A stretch of DNA of 26,518 nt from Candidatus Woesebacteria bacterium RIFCSPHIGHO2_01_FULL_44_10 (GTDB lineage: Bacteria; Patescibacteriota; Microgenomatia; UBA8517): NCBI GenBank assembly GCA_001792465.1, contig MGGO01000014.1, forward strand, positions 13,248-39,765. Reading direction: 5' to 3'. Positions 12,497-20,308 of the stretch are shown piece by piece. Made by a program: the position numbers and the translations under genes. A model generated the notes under the pieces. That model saw only the letters and a list, made by a program, of their open reading frames with translations, was not told the origin of the DNA and made no database searches. How positions within the stretch are numbered: position 1 is the first letter of the stretch; each line of letters opens with the position of its first letter.

Positions 12497-13924
12497 TCAA
12501 CTATGATGAGATTTGTCTAACCTGTAATAATACTTCCAAACTAAACCTATTCGTTCCTTTTCATTTTCTATAACCCATCCTTCTTTTGAAATTTTATTAG
12601 CAAGCTCCATTTTCAGGTGTTTATAATCATCCGTTGGCACATCGTCAGTTAATTCTGTAGTTCTTTTCCTCTTAAAATTAGATAGTATTTTAAGTAATTT
12701 GTGCTCTTTGGGACCCAAATCACACTCTTTTTTTAATCTGGTAACTTCTTTTGCCATCTCCCGCTTATTGGGTAATTTATCAGACTTAGCACTAACCTTC
12801 CTTAGCTCATAAGCTTCAGCAAACTTACGATATAAATCTTTTGTCTCTTCGTACACAGAAACTAGTCTGGGGTGGACAATTCCCTCAACCGAATAATGTC
12901 TATCCTTCGAGTTCCAGGAATCAAAACATCCAATTCTTCTCAGTCCATCAAGTATTCCATCTATCTGTTCTTTGGTCCTATCTTTAATCACCACTGAATC
13001 CACCGATAGCATAATTGCCTCCGGGCGACTTTGTGCTTCATAAACTGTCCAAATCGCCTTAAGTACATCCCATCTTTTTTCCATACCTCTTCTTTGGGCA
13101 GTATCCGAAAAGTCAATTTCCCTGTTTGCTGGTTGAAAGCTACCGTCATTTTGCAATCTCGGCATCAAGAAATTATGTAAACGGCTAATCCATACTTTAT
13201 ATTTGGCCTCATGAAGTACTATCGGAGTTCGGTTGACATTTCCCTTGGCAACCTCTTTGAACTCATACTTATAAAAATCATCAATAATATTATCTCTCTT
13301 AAAATAGGACTCTTGCTCCTTTAAGCCCAAGACACCCGCTGCCAATCGACATATCTGGTAATGAGCCCACCAAACCTTTGCCTCCCTGGATAGTTTGAAT
13401 TTGTCCCATTCATCCCCGGCTTTGACGTAGTAGGGATAAAGCATTACAAACCCCTCTTTAGGGTCTAAGTGTTTTGGTTTCAAGAGAATCTCTTTATCTT
13501 TTTCTTTAAACTTCCAAATTAAAGTTTGGTATGGAAGGTAATAATAACTTAAATCTGTTTCCCAAATAGAAGTATCTTTATCCTTTAGATGGTTGGTAAT
13601 TGAAGCAATTTCATTTGAAAAAGGGTCTGCAGGGTTATCTTTTATTCCTGCCTCCTTAGCCTTAATTAACAAATCCTTTGCATATTTTTTCCAGATTTTT
13701 ACGAAATCTTTCCACTCTTCTAAGTACTTTCTGGCATCATCTCTAGCCTCATCATACAAAATACTCAACGCCTCCGAGGTGAATCTATTTTCTTGGATAT
13801 ATTCACCATAATGAGCAATTTTGATAAAAAATTGCACCCGGTCTTTTTCCTGCTCTATCTCTTTGAAGAGAGAGTCTAAATCAGCTGCCGCAATCTTAGC
13901 ATCAACATCGTAATACTTATTCAT
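12497..13924 (-). CDS. Hypothetical protein, 475 aa
   Basis: I do not recognise this protein. It is large, soluble, charged and mostly helical. Aromatic clusters stand out (YYYLPYQTLIWKFKEK about 127, VMLYPYY about 160, KVWWAHYQICRLAAG about 183). The segment 285-345 (KRWDVLKAIWTVYEAQSRPE, then LDGLRRIGCFDSWNSKDRHY) resembles a winged-helix-like arrangement, and the last 80 residues look like a second winged-helix. These readings are tentative. It is separated from the replication block by the control region, and its ATG follows directly after the terminator of the GyrI-like gene. A TAGAAT 4 nt before the start might serve as a leaderless -10. Confidence 0.7.
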   Translation of the reverse strand: MNKYYDVDAKIAAADLDSLFKEIEQEKDRVQFFIKIAHYGEYIQENRFTSEALSILYDEARDDARKYLEEWKDFVKIWKKYAKDLLIKAKEAGIKDNPADPFSNEIASITNHLKDKDTSIWETDLSYYYLPYQTLIWKFKEKDKEILLKPKHLDPKEGFVMLYPYYVKAGDEWDKFKLSREAKVWWAHYQICRLAAGVLGLKEQESYFKRDNIIDDFYKYEFKEVAKGNVNRTPIVLHEAKYKVWISRLHNFLMPRLQNDGSFQPANREIDFSDTAQRRGMEKRWDVLKAIWTVYEAQSRPEAIMLSVDSVVIKDRTKEQIDGILDGLRRIGCFDSWNSKDRHYSVEGIVHPRLVSVYEETKDLYRKFAEAYELRKVSAKSDKLPNKREMAKEVTRLKKECDLGPKEHKLLKILSNFKRKRTTELTDDVPTDDYKHLKMELANKISKEGWVIENEKERIGLVWKYYYRLDKSHHS

Positions 13925-13933
13925 ATTTATTCT

Positions 13934-13960
13934 AATAAAAACCCACTTAATACAAGTGGG
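13934..13960 (-). terminator. Intrinsic terminator of the uvrA-like/gyrI-like operon
   Basis: On the minus strand CCCACTT-GTATT-AAGTGGG (13960-13942) is followed by TTTTTATT. Seven base pairs with a T-tract, 39 bp after the GyrI-like stop codon. Confidence 0.8.
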
Positions 13961-13998
13961 CAGAATACCTCTATTTTATCACCAATTACAAACGATTA

Positions 13999-14409
13999 TT
14001 AATCGTATATAGGAAGAAACAGGATTAATTCTCGCTGACTACGGTAAAACTCAATATATGGCCGACTGGCATCCGTACACCAAAGCTGAGCCATCTCGCT
14101 AAAAGTTTCACCAATACAACTCAGGCATTTATCCCAATCACTAATTTTTGCCTTAAGATATTTGCCATCAGGAATAATCCAACTCTCCAAATCTGGAAAG
14201 TTATCTCCTTGATTCTTCGCCACACAGGCTCTATAAATACCATTCTCGGGAGACCCCTCAAGAACGCCATAAAACTTTCTACCCCTTAAACTACCCAATC
14301 TCTTTTCCAATTTCTCAAAAACTAAATTTGATTTTTGGACTCCACCCGTGCTAGATACGCACCAAACAACAATTGGTTGAGTTTCTACTTCCACAAATTT
14401 ATTATCCAT
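13999..14409 (-). CDS. GyrI-like (AraC effector-binding type) small-molecule-binding protein
   Basis: A 136-residue free-standing effector-binding domain. The pattern PIVVWCVSSTGG at the start, FYGVLEGSPE, the GKYLKAKISDWDK strand after IIPDG, and the end RPYIEFYRSQRELILFLPIYD follow the two-fold GyrI-like fold, with a conserved acidic residue before the final strand. Such proteins bind planar, hydrophobic or drug-like molecules; a few are hydrolases. It overlaps the end of the UvrA-like gene by 8 nt (ATGGATAA), and the MerR regulator across the operator carries the same kind of domain. Drug sequestration or sensing beside the ATPase is the likely role. Confidence 0.72.
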   Translation of the reverse strand: MDNKFVEVETQPIVVWCVSSTGGVQKSNLVFEKLEKRLGSLRGRKFYGVLEGSPENGIYRACVAKNQGDNFPDLESWIIPDGKYLKAKISDWDKCLSCIGETFSEMAQLWCTDASRPYIEFYRSQRELILFLPIYD

Positions 14410-16648
14410 AAATAGCCTCCTTTAGATACTTACCTGTATACGAGCCGGGGACTTTCGCCAATTCATTAGGAACGCCTTGCCCAACTAAACAACCCCCCTT
14501 AGCCCCACCTTCAGGACCCAAATCAATCACCCAATCCGCATTTTTAATCACATCCAAATTATGCTCGACCACCAAAACAGTGTTGCTATTGTCAACAAGT
14601 CTGTTAAGAAGACTTAACAACTTTTCTACATCGGCAAAGTGAAGACCCGATGTTGGTTCATCCAAGATATAAAACTCGCCCTCTGCCTGCAATTTACTGG
14701 CCAACTTCAATCTCTGTGACTCACCGCCAGACAAAGTATCCAGAGTTTGTCCCAACTCCATATAATCCAAACCAACCTCCATCAACAAACTCATTTGCGA
14801 CTTAATTTCTTCATCATCAAAAAAGGTATAAGCCTCCGAAGCCGTCATTTGTAAAACCTCAACTATATTCTTACCTTTATATTTATACCTAAGCACCTTT
14901 TCCTTATATCTCGTCCCACCACAGCTTTCACACTTAATTTTTACATCTCCTAAAAAGTTCATATCCATTTCAATAATTCCGGCTCCCTTACAATACTCAC
15001 AAGCTCCGTGTGAGTTAAAGCTGAACAAACTTGGATGCATTCGGTTAGCATCAGCAAAATACTGCCTAACCCTGTCAAAAGCCCCCACATAGGTAGCAAT
15101 ACATCCACGCTTAGTGGCCCCTACTTGCCTTTGGTCAATCAAAACCGCTTTATCTCCATGCTGAATGACTAATTCTTCAACCAGTGAACTTTTGCCGCTT
15201 CCCGAGACACCTGTTAAGGCAACAAGAACACCAGTTGGGACTTTCAGACTAATATCTTTCAAGTTGTGTCTTTTCGCATTGGCAACTTCTAAAAATCCAT
15301 TGGCATGCCGATACTCACTTTTGGCTTTGATGGTCTTTGCACCGCTCAAATATTTACCAGTTACTGAGTCCTTATCAGCTATTAGTTCTGCCAACTTACC
15401 TTGGGCAATAACCTTTCCTCCCATTTTTCCACCTCCGGGACCCAGTTCAATTAGATAATCAGCACTCCTTATAACTGACTCATCGTGCTCAACCACAATG
15501 ACGGAGTTTCCCGTATCTCGCAGCCTGCTCAAGTTGTTAATTACACTTCCTACATCACGAGGATGAAGCCCTGCCGTAGGTTCATCCAAAACATAAACTG
15601 TCTCCACCAAATCACAACCTAATTGTCTGGCCATTTTAACTCGCTGAGCCTCCCCTCCAGATAAAGTATCAGCTGACCGATTGAGCGACAGATAACCAAC
15701 TCCAACTGCTAATAATCCTTTTAATTGGTCGATTAGTCTTGGCTTAATTGCAACAGCGTTAGGGTGCTTAATACTCTCTATAAAGGCTAGGCACTCATCC
15801 AGAGGCAGGTTGGCTACTTCACCAATATTTTTCCCATTAAGTCTCACTTCCAAAGACTTTTTATTTAGCCTTCCTCCATGACATTCGGGACAATCCACCA
15901 ACTCAAAATACTTCATGTCACGCTCAGACAAGCTTCGGTGGGTGTTATTGTTGCGATGGATAATCCTGTGTACTACACCCTGGAAGGTCCAACGGTCTAT
16001 AAATTCACCGCTCACTGATTGAAGCATCTCGGGCTCAGCATAAAGCAAGCGGTCTAAGTCTTCGGCTGAGTAGCCCTTTAGCCTTAGGTCCATGTTAAAG
16101 TAACCCGAGGCTTTAACAATGCTCCATTGGCGGCCACCGACATAATAATCCCCAAGAAGAATGGCACCCTCATTGAGGCTTTTCTCCTTGTCAATAATCC
16201 TGGTTGCATCAACCTCAACCGCTCGACCCAACCCTTTGCATCTTTTGCAAGCTCCATAGGGATGATTAAACGAGTAGTAGGAGGAGTCCATTGAAGGTAA
16301 CCCTACCCGTGAATACAGCATCCGAAGGTAGGTGTAGGCTTCAGTTAAGGTTCCCACAGTTGAACGAGGGTTGCCTCTCACCCTATCTTGGCTAATAACA
16401 ATTGAGGCTGAGACTCCTTTAATTTCATCTACATCCGGGCGGTTACTTTTGGGTAAATACCTACGGGCATAGCTAGGCAGAGACTCAAAATACTGTCTTT
16501 CTCCTTCACGGGCAATAATATCAAAGGCCACAGTTGACTTTCCTGAGCCTGAAACACCCACGAGACATACAACCTTATTTCTGGGGATAATAATATCCAC
16601 ATTTTTCAGGTTGTTCTCTTTAGCTCCTTTTATGACAATAGAACCCAT
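14402..16648 (-). CDS. UvrA2-like ABC ATPase lacking the UvrB-binding domain
   Basis: Two ABC halves: Walker A GVSGSGKST (31-39) with signature LSGGEAQR, and a second GVSGSGKSS (about 478-486) with LSGGESQRLKLASKL. Both Walker B strands (YVLDEPTAGLH, YILDEPTSGLH) are present. Zinc-module cysteines are in GACKRCKGLG, CPECHGG, CEYCKGAG and CESCGG. At 748 residues it is about 190 shorter than repair UvrA. After TLTEAYTYLRMLYSRVG the sequence goes straight to YYSFNHPYGACKRC, so the UvrB-binding insertion is absent. Such proteins (UvrA2/DrrC type) are linked to drug tolerance rather than excision repair. It has a strong Shine-Dalgarno (AAGGAGGTG) and a MerR-type promoter and is divergent from merR. 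Confidence 0.88.
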   Translation of the reverse strand: MGSIVIKGAKENNLKNVDIIIPRNKVVCLVGVSGSGKSTVAFDIIAREGERQYFESLPSYARRYLPKSNRPDVDEIKGVSASIVISQDRVRGNPRSTVGTLTEAYTYLRMLYSRVGLPSMDSSYYSFNHPYGACKRCKGLGRAVEVDATRIIDKEKSLNEGAILLGDYYVGGRQWSIVKASGYFNMDLRLKGYSAEDLDRLLYAEPEMLQSVSGEFIDRWTFQGVVHRIIHRNNNTHRSLSERDMKYFELVDCPECHGGRLNKKSLEVRLNGKNIGEVANLPLDECLAFIESIKHPNAVAIKPRLIDQLKGLLAVGVGYLSLNRSADTLSGGEAQRVKMARQLGCDLVETVYVLDEPTAGLHPRDVGSVINNLSRLRDTGNSVIVVEHDESVIRSADYLIELGPGGGKMGGKVIAQGKLAELIADKDSVTGKYLSGAKTIKAKSEYRHANGFLEVANAKRHNLKDISLKVPTGVLVALTGVSGSGKSSLVEELVIQHGDKAVLIDQRQVGATKRGCIATYVGAFDRVRQYFADANRMHPSLFSFNSHGACEYCKGAGIIEMDMNFLGDVKIKCESCGGTRYKEKVLRYKYKGKNIVEVLQMTASEAYTFFDDEEIKSQMSLLMEVGLDYMELGQTLDTLSGGESQRLKLASKLQAEGEFYILDEPTSGLHFADVEKLLSLLNRLVDNSNTVLVVEHNLDVIKNADWVIDLGPEGGAKGGCLVGQGVPNELAKVPGSYTGKYLKEAIYG

Positions 16649-16652
16649 AGGC

Positions 16653-16707
16653 TTGACACCTCCTTAGATAAGACATATAATAAAGTATTACGTAACGTAA
16701 TAGTCAA
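16653..16707. promoter_or_regulatory. MerR-type divergent promoter-operator
   Basis: Minus strand (uvrA-like): TTGACT (16707-16702), a 19-bp spacer, TATTAT (16682-16677). The overlong spacer is the hallmark of MerR-activated promoters. Plus strand (merR): consensus TTGACA (16653-16658), 17 bp, TATAAT (16676-16681), predicted start near 16688. The 17-bp odd palindrome TATTACGTAACGTAATA (16686-16702) fills the 19-bp spacer and also covers the merR start site. One protein can therefore activate uvrA and repress itself. The two -10 hexamers overlap. Confidence 0.85.
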
Positions 16708-16709
16708 AT

Positions 16710-17507
16710 ATGGGTAACTTAATCACTGCCGGAGAGCTAGCAAAACTGGCCAGCACAACCAAAAGAACCATTCATTTTTATGATGAAAAGGGAGTGCTTA
16801 AGCCTAGAAAAATAAACAGTAAGAAGTATCGTTTTTATGAGGAGCAACAGGTTCTTGATTACCAAATGATACTTCTCCTATCCACTCTCGGTGTCCCTTT
16901 GGATGAAATAAAAAGATACTTGAAAAGGGACGGAAAATTACCGGAGCTATTTAACACCAAAAAGATGCTCATACAAAAACAAATTAACGAACTCCAATTC
17001 AACTTAAACAATCTGAATAAGTTTTTGACTAACCTAAAGGCTAATGGAACTATGGTTAATCCCCAAACAAAGACACTCTTACCTTTTGATGTTTATTATA
17101 TTGAAAAAGTCGGCTCTTATGCCAAAATCGGACAATTTTGCCAAGAGCTAGCTGGCATGTTTGAAAAGAAGGGTAATAACTTTACCACCCTGGCTATTTT
17201 TGAAGACCCAACTTATCAACCCAAGAAGAGTAGAATTAAAGTCGGAGCTTTGGCAACAAGTGGAATGGAGATTAAAAAAGATTATAAAGATACAGTTAAA
17301 TCCATCAAGTTTAACCCCGGCAAGGTCATTACCTATACTCACAATGGCTCAGGAAGTCTCCTTTCCCTATTTTGGAAAGAATTAGAAAAGTATTGCCGTC
17401 TTAAAAATATAAAAGTTAGAAAGAATGTCCCTGATTTTGAAATATATCGGATAGTAAACGAAGATGCTACCAAACAATTTTTTGAAATTTACCTCCCAAT
17501 ATACTAA
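16710..17507 (+). CDS. MerR family regulator with GyrI-like effector domain
   Basis: A 265-residue transcription factor. Residues 5-75 are the MerR winged helix (AGELAKLASTTKRTIHFYDE, then LKPRKINSKKYRFYEE). A dimer helix follows (about 85-118). Residues 120-265 form a GyrI-like drug-binding domain (FDVYYIEKVGSYAKI, ending FEIYRIVNEDATKQFFEIYLPIY), as in BmrR/TipA-type regulators. It stands divergent to the UvrA-like gene across an operator with MerR geometry. Likely action: bind an amphipathic compound, untwist the 19-bp spacer and switch on the ATPase operon. No Shine-Dalgarno precedes the ATG; the leader is about 22 nt. Confidence 0.88.
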   Translation: MGNLITAGELAKLASTTKRTIHFYDEKGVLKPRKINSKKYRFYEEQQVLDYQMILLLSTLGVPLDEIKRYLKRDGKLPELFNTKKMLIQKQINELQFNLNNLNKFLTNLKANGTMVNPQTKTLLPFDVYYIEKVGSYAKIGQFCQELAGMFEKKGNNFTTLAIFEDPTYQPKKSRIKVGALATSGMEIKKDYKDTVKSIKFNPGKVITYTHNGSGSLLSLFWKELEKYCRLKNIKVRKNVPDFEIYRIVNEDATKQFFEIYLPIY

Positions 17508-17542
17508 ACAAGTATCATATCTGCGGAGTATAATTGTCAATT

Positions 17543-17902
17543 ATGTATAATCTTAAAAATTTGCCTAGTGATGTAAAAAAATTAGGAACCATCGGCACTA
17601 TCTCATTTTCTGGGTCTATGTTATCGTTTATGGCAGCTTTCTTCATTGATTTTTCTAAAACAAACAAGGGCTGGGCTTTAATTGTAACTGGTGTATCTCT
17701 TCTTCTTTTCTCTGGTGTGATATATCTTAAAGAATCCTTAGCAAAAATTGCCAATAGAAAAGAGGCTCTTGGCGTCCTGCGTGAAGTTTATAATCGACTT
17801 GCAGAACAAAGTACCAATGGGACGAACGAACAAACGGTTTCTATAACAATGACCATAGCAGAGCTTCCTAAGAAAATACTAGAAGTTATTGATAAGTTGT
17901 AG
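17543..17902 (+). CDS. Hypothetical small membrane protein, 119 aa
   Basis: Two hydrophobic helices (about 15-35, LGTIGTISFSGSMLSFMAAFF, and about 43-63, WALIVTGVSLLLFSGVIYL) joined by a short loop. They are followed by a soluble helical tail (LAKIANRKEALGVLREVYNR) and a threonine-rich end. Function unknown. The frame is open from a TTG at 17534, but TATAAT at 17529-17534 makes the ATG at 17543 (8 nt later) the better, leaderless start. It lies alone between merR and a convergent minus-strand operon. Confidence 0.65.
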   Translation: MYNLKNLPSDVKKLGTIGTISFSGSMLSFMAAFFIDFSKTNKGWALIVTGVSLLLFSGVIYLKESLAKIANRKEALGVLREVYNRLAEQSTNGTNEQTVSITMTIAELPKKILEVIDKL

Positions 17903-17912
17903 ACAATTAATC

Positions 17913-18650
17913 TCAACCCCTGTGGCGATTACCACCGTCAACATACAAAAACAGACCATTGATATATTTCGCCTTTTCGCTAACTAAATAGCTAACAGCC
18001 TCTGCTATATCTTCCGGAGTCGGGACTCTTCTCATTGGGTTTGATTTTGCAAAACCTTCCCACATCTCATCGTCTTCAAGTCCGAAACCAATCCAGTTAT
18101 CAGTTCTTGTTGTTCCCGGACAGACAGCGTTTACTCTGAAACCTTCTGGAGCTAGCTCTATTGCCATAGCCTTCATTAGGTTTGTTACTCCTGCAGAAGC
18201 TACAGAATAAGCCAAGGCTCCAATTTGTGGTTTATCATCAACACTTGAAGTGTTAAGAATTATTTGGGGCGACTCTGATTTTTTAAGCAGAGGGTAAAAA
18301 TACTTAGGAACTAAAAATGAGGAATCTAATTTACTGTTTAACACAAACTTCCAATCTTCATAAGAAGTTTCCTTGAAGCCGTGCGGCCTATCATGCATAC
18401 CACTTACTACTAGCACATCCAAATGACCGTATTTATCGTCTACTTTTTTAACAGCCTCCTTAATACTACTTTCCTCACCTCCATGAAGTTTAATTAACAA
18501 TCCCTCCTCATTTATTTCCTTAAATACTTTTTTCCCAGCAGCTTCATCGTAACAATAAGTAACAACCACTTTATAACCATCCTGGTGGAGTTTTATGACG
18601 ATTGCCCGCCCAATACCTCTTGAAGAACCCATTACTAATGCTATTTTCAT
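17913..18650 (-). CDS. Short-chain dehydrogenase/reductase family protein with altered active site
   Basis: A 245-residue Rossmann protein. The cofactor motif is GSSRGIG (8-14). The catalytic Ser is in ILNTSS (Ser135), the Tyr is Tyr148, and VDGG closes the fold near the C terminus. Two family hallmarks are missing. The NNAG motif reads VSGM (82-85), and the catalytic Lys of YxxxK is Ser152 (YSVASAG). The reading is unambiguous in the DNA. So the fold is clear but normal SDR catalysis is doubtful, unless another residue compensates. The ATG follows the stop of the 2-hydroxyacid dehydrogenase by one base, so it is co-translated. Confidence 0.85.
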   Translation of the reverse strand: MKIALVMGSSRGIGRAIVIKLHQDGYKVVVTYCYDEAAGKKVFKEINEEGLLIKLHGGEESSIKEAVKKVDDKYGHLDVLVVSGMHDRPHGFKETSYEDWKFVLNSKLDSSFLVPKYFYPLLKKSESPQIILNTSSVDDKPQIGALAYSVASAGVTNLMKAMAIELAPEGFRVNAVCPGTTRTDNWIGFGLEDDEMWEGFAKSNPMRRVPTPEDIAEAVSYLVSEKAKYINGLFLYVDGGNRHRG

Positions 18651-18651
18651 G

Positions 18652-19560
18652 CTATGTTTTAGTTAAAATTCTTTTTGGATGACCCGCAAGATAGTTCTCA
18701 ATATTTTGGACAGCAAACTCTCGGCCATTAGCGGAAGCGAATTTAGACGAGAAAGCAACATGAGGTGTTACCAGAATTTTAGGGTTAGCCAAAGCTTTCT
18801 TATAGAAAGCGTTTGAAGTATCAAAAACTTCTTCAGGGTCACAATCAATTGCCGCTCCAGCAACAACACCAGCATTAATTGACTTAATCAAACCATCAAT
18901 ATCATAGGTGTAATAACGGACAAAGGAAACAAAATAAGCTCCCTTCTTAAGAGATGTAAAGAATTTTTCATTAAGTAGATTTTTAGTAGACGAATTGCAA
19001 TTCAAGCAGTTTATTACCATATCTGCATCAGAAGATTTTTTCAAGAGATTGTCCCCATGAACAAAATAGTCAACTTTAGCATCAAATGCTGTACATAAGT
19101 CACCTATTCTAGTTCCGATATTTCCTTTCCCAACTATCAATATTTTCTTTCCCACTAAGCTTTCATAGAGCTGAAATTCCGGCTGCTTCTTAGTTCTAAC
19201 CAATGGAATAAATTGACGGAAAAGAGCCAGAACCATAAACATTGCCCACTCTGCGATAGTTTCTCTACTACTCCCTTGTGTGTTTGCAACATATACTCCA
19301 TTTTTCTTAAGTTTTTCAGAATTAAAAGCTCCAAGTTCTATAAACGGATAAGTGACAAAAACATTCTTCAACTTTGGAAGACTATCAAAAAGAAATGAAC
19401 CGTCTGAACAAATGACATCATAGCCTTTTGATTTTGTTACAAGTTCTTCTGCTGAAGCCGGGCTGGAAGCATACTCAACTTCACCTAATCTTTCCAACCT
19501 TTTCTTTTGAAGGTCGTCAAATTTAACCCCGAACACAATAATTTTCTTCATCTTTTGCAT
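18652..19560 (-). CDS. D-isomer 2-hydroxyacid dehydrogenase family protein
   Basis: A 302-residue NAD(P)-dependent oxidoreductase. The nucleotide fold has GKGNIG (144-149), the catalytic Arg is Arg215 (VSFVRYY), an acidic residue lies at about 243-244 (DCDPEEV), and the catalytic His is His267 (VTPHVAF). The N-terminal half is the usual substrate domain (VICSDG..., then GVYVANTQGSSRETIAEWAM). The substrate cannot be read from the sequence; phosphoglycerate- or glyoxylate-type activities are family possibilities. A TACAAT ends 6 nt before the ATG at 19560, so it may have its own leaderless promoter within the four-gene minus-strand group. Confidence 0.88.
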   Translation of the reverse strand: MQKMKKIIVFGVKFDDLQKKRLERLGEVEYASSPASAEELVTKSKGYDVICSDGSFLFDSLPKLKNVFVTYPFIELGAFNSEKLKKNGVYVANTQGSSRETIAEWAMFMVLALFRQFIPLVRTKKQPEFQLYESLVGKKILIVGKGNIGTRIGDLCTAFDAKVDYFVHGDNLLKKSSDADMVINCLNCNSSTKNLLNEKFFTSLKKGAYFVSFVRYYTYDIDGLIKSINAGVVAGAAIDCDPEEVFDTSNAFYKKALANPKILVTPHVAFSSKFASANGREFAVQNIENYLAGHPKRILTKT

Positions 19561-19591
19561 AATAACATTGTATTTTTATAAATATAAGTCC

Positions 19592-20287
19592 TTATTTATT
19601 TCGCAATTCAATTTTCTTACCAAGTTTTACCAAGCCGCCAACTTCAGCTAAATTTGAACCAATCGGCCGAGCATAAATGACCGAACCCTGACCATGCAAA
19701 ATCTCTATCTGCTTTTTCAACTTGGTGGCAAGCAGTATTGAACCAGAACCGTTTGCTTGGTCTTCAGGTATTCCCCAATCTGGAGCAAAAGTCCTGGCTC
19801 TGATTAACCCTTTTATTTCATCTATCCAAGCCCAAACAAAGACATGCTTCTTTTGTGTAATTTCTTCCTTGGATAATCTTTCAACTTGGTTGGTTGAATC
19901 CAATTGTTCGTAGTTCCACGCTGGCATAATTGAAAGAGGAGCTGTTACATATGTTTTATCTTCTTCAAATCTTGCAGCAACATTTTCATCCCAACATTTT
20001 ATTGAATCAATATCTTTATCAAGGGAATGTTTAATGAAGTAGGCTGTACCCAAGACAGCGTGACCTGCAAACTTAACTTTGTGTTGTGGGTTAAAAATAC
20101 TAACAATCGGTGTTTTTTCAAGACTGTCTATAAACACTGTTTCGCTGAAATTTAGTTTGGTCGCGACTTGTTGTTTCTGTTCATCGCTGAATTGTTTGTT
20201 TTCGTTTAACACAATTCCGACTGGGTTTCCAAATTCTCCTTTATCGTCTACAAAAACTTTCGCTATGTTTACATTTAGTGTGTCCAT
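19592..20287 (-). CDS. PhzF family isomerase/epimerase
   Basis: A 231-residue member of the PhzF superfamily (diaminopimelate-epimerase fold). The N-terminal half has VDDKGEFGNPVGIV, the catalytic Glu49 in LNFSETVF and the binding motif KFAGHAVLGTA. The C-terminal half ends with GSGSILLATKL and GSNLAEVGGLVKLG, which correspond to the second half-site. It is shorter than the usual 260-290, mainly between the two lobes, but no frame break is seen. Many members are of unknown substrate. It starts 21 nt after the hydrolase stop, likely co-transcribed. Phenazine synthesis is not implied, since no other phz gene is near. Confidence 0.85.
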   Translation of the reverse strand: MDTLNVNIAKVFVDDKGEFGNPVGIVLNENKQFSDEQKQQVATKLNFSETVFIDSLEKTPIVSIFNPQHKVKFAGHAVLGTAYFIKHSLDKDIDSIKCWDENVAARFEEDKTYVTAPLSIMPAWNYEQLDSTNQVERLSKEEITQKKHVFVWAWIDEIKGLIRARTFAPDWGIPEDQANGSGSILLATKLKKQIEILHGQGSVIYARPIGSNLAEVGGLVKLGKKIELRNK

Positions 20288-20308
20288 AAAAATCTAGTCT
20301 TCAAATAT

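Noticed and set aside
12409..12573. Plus-strand 54-codon frame in the control region
   Set aside because: It runs antisense into the 475-aa gene, begins inside a direct repeat and has no ribosome site or -10 at proper distance.
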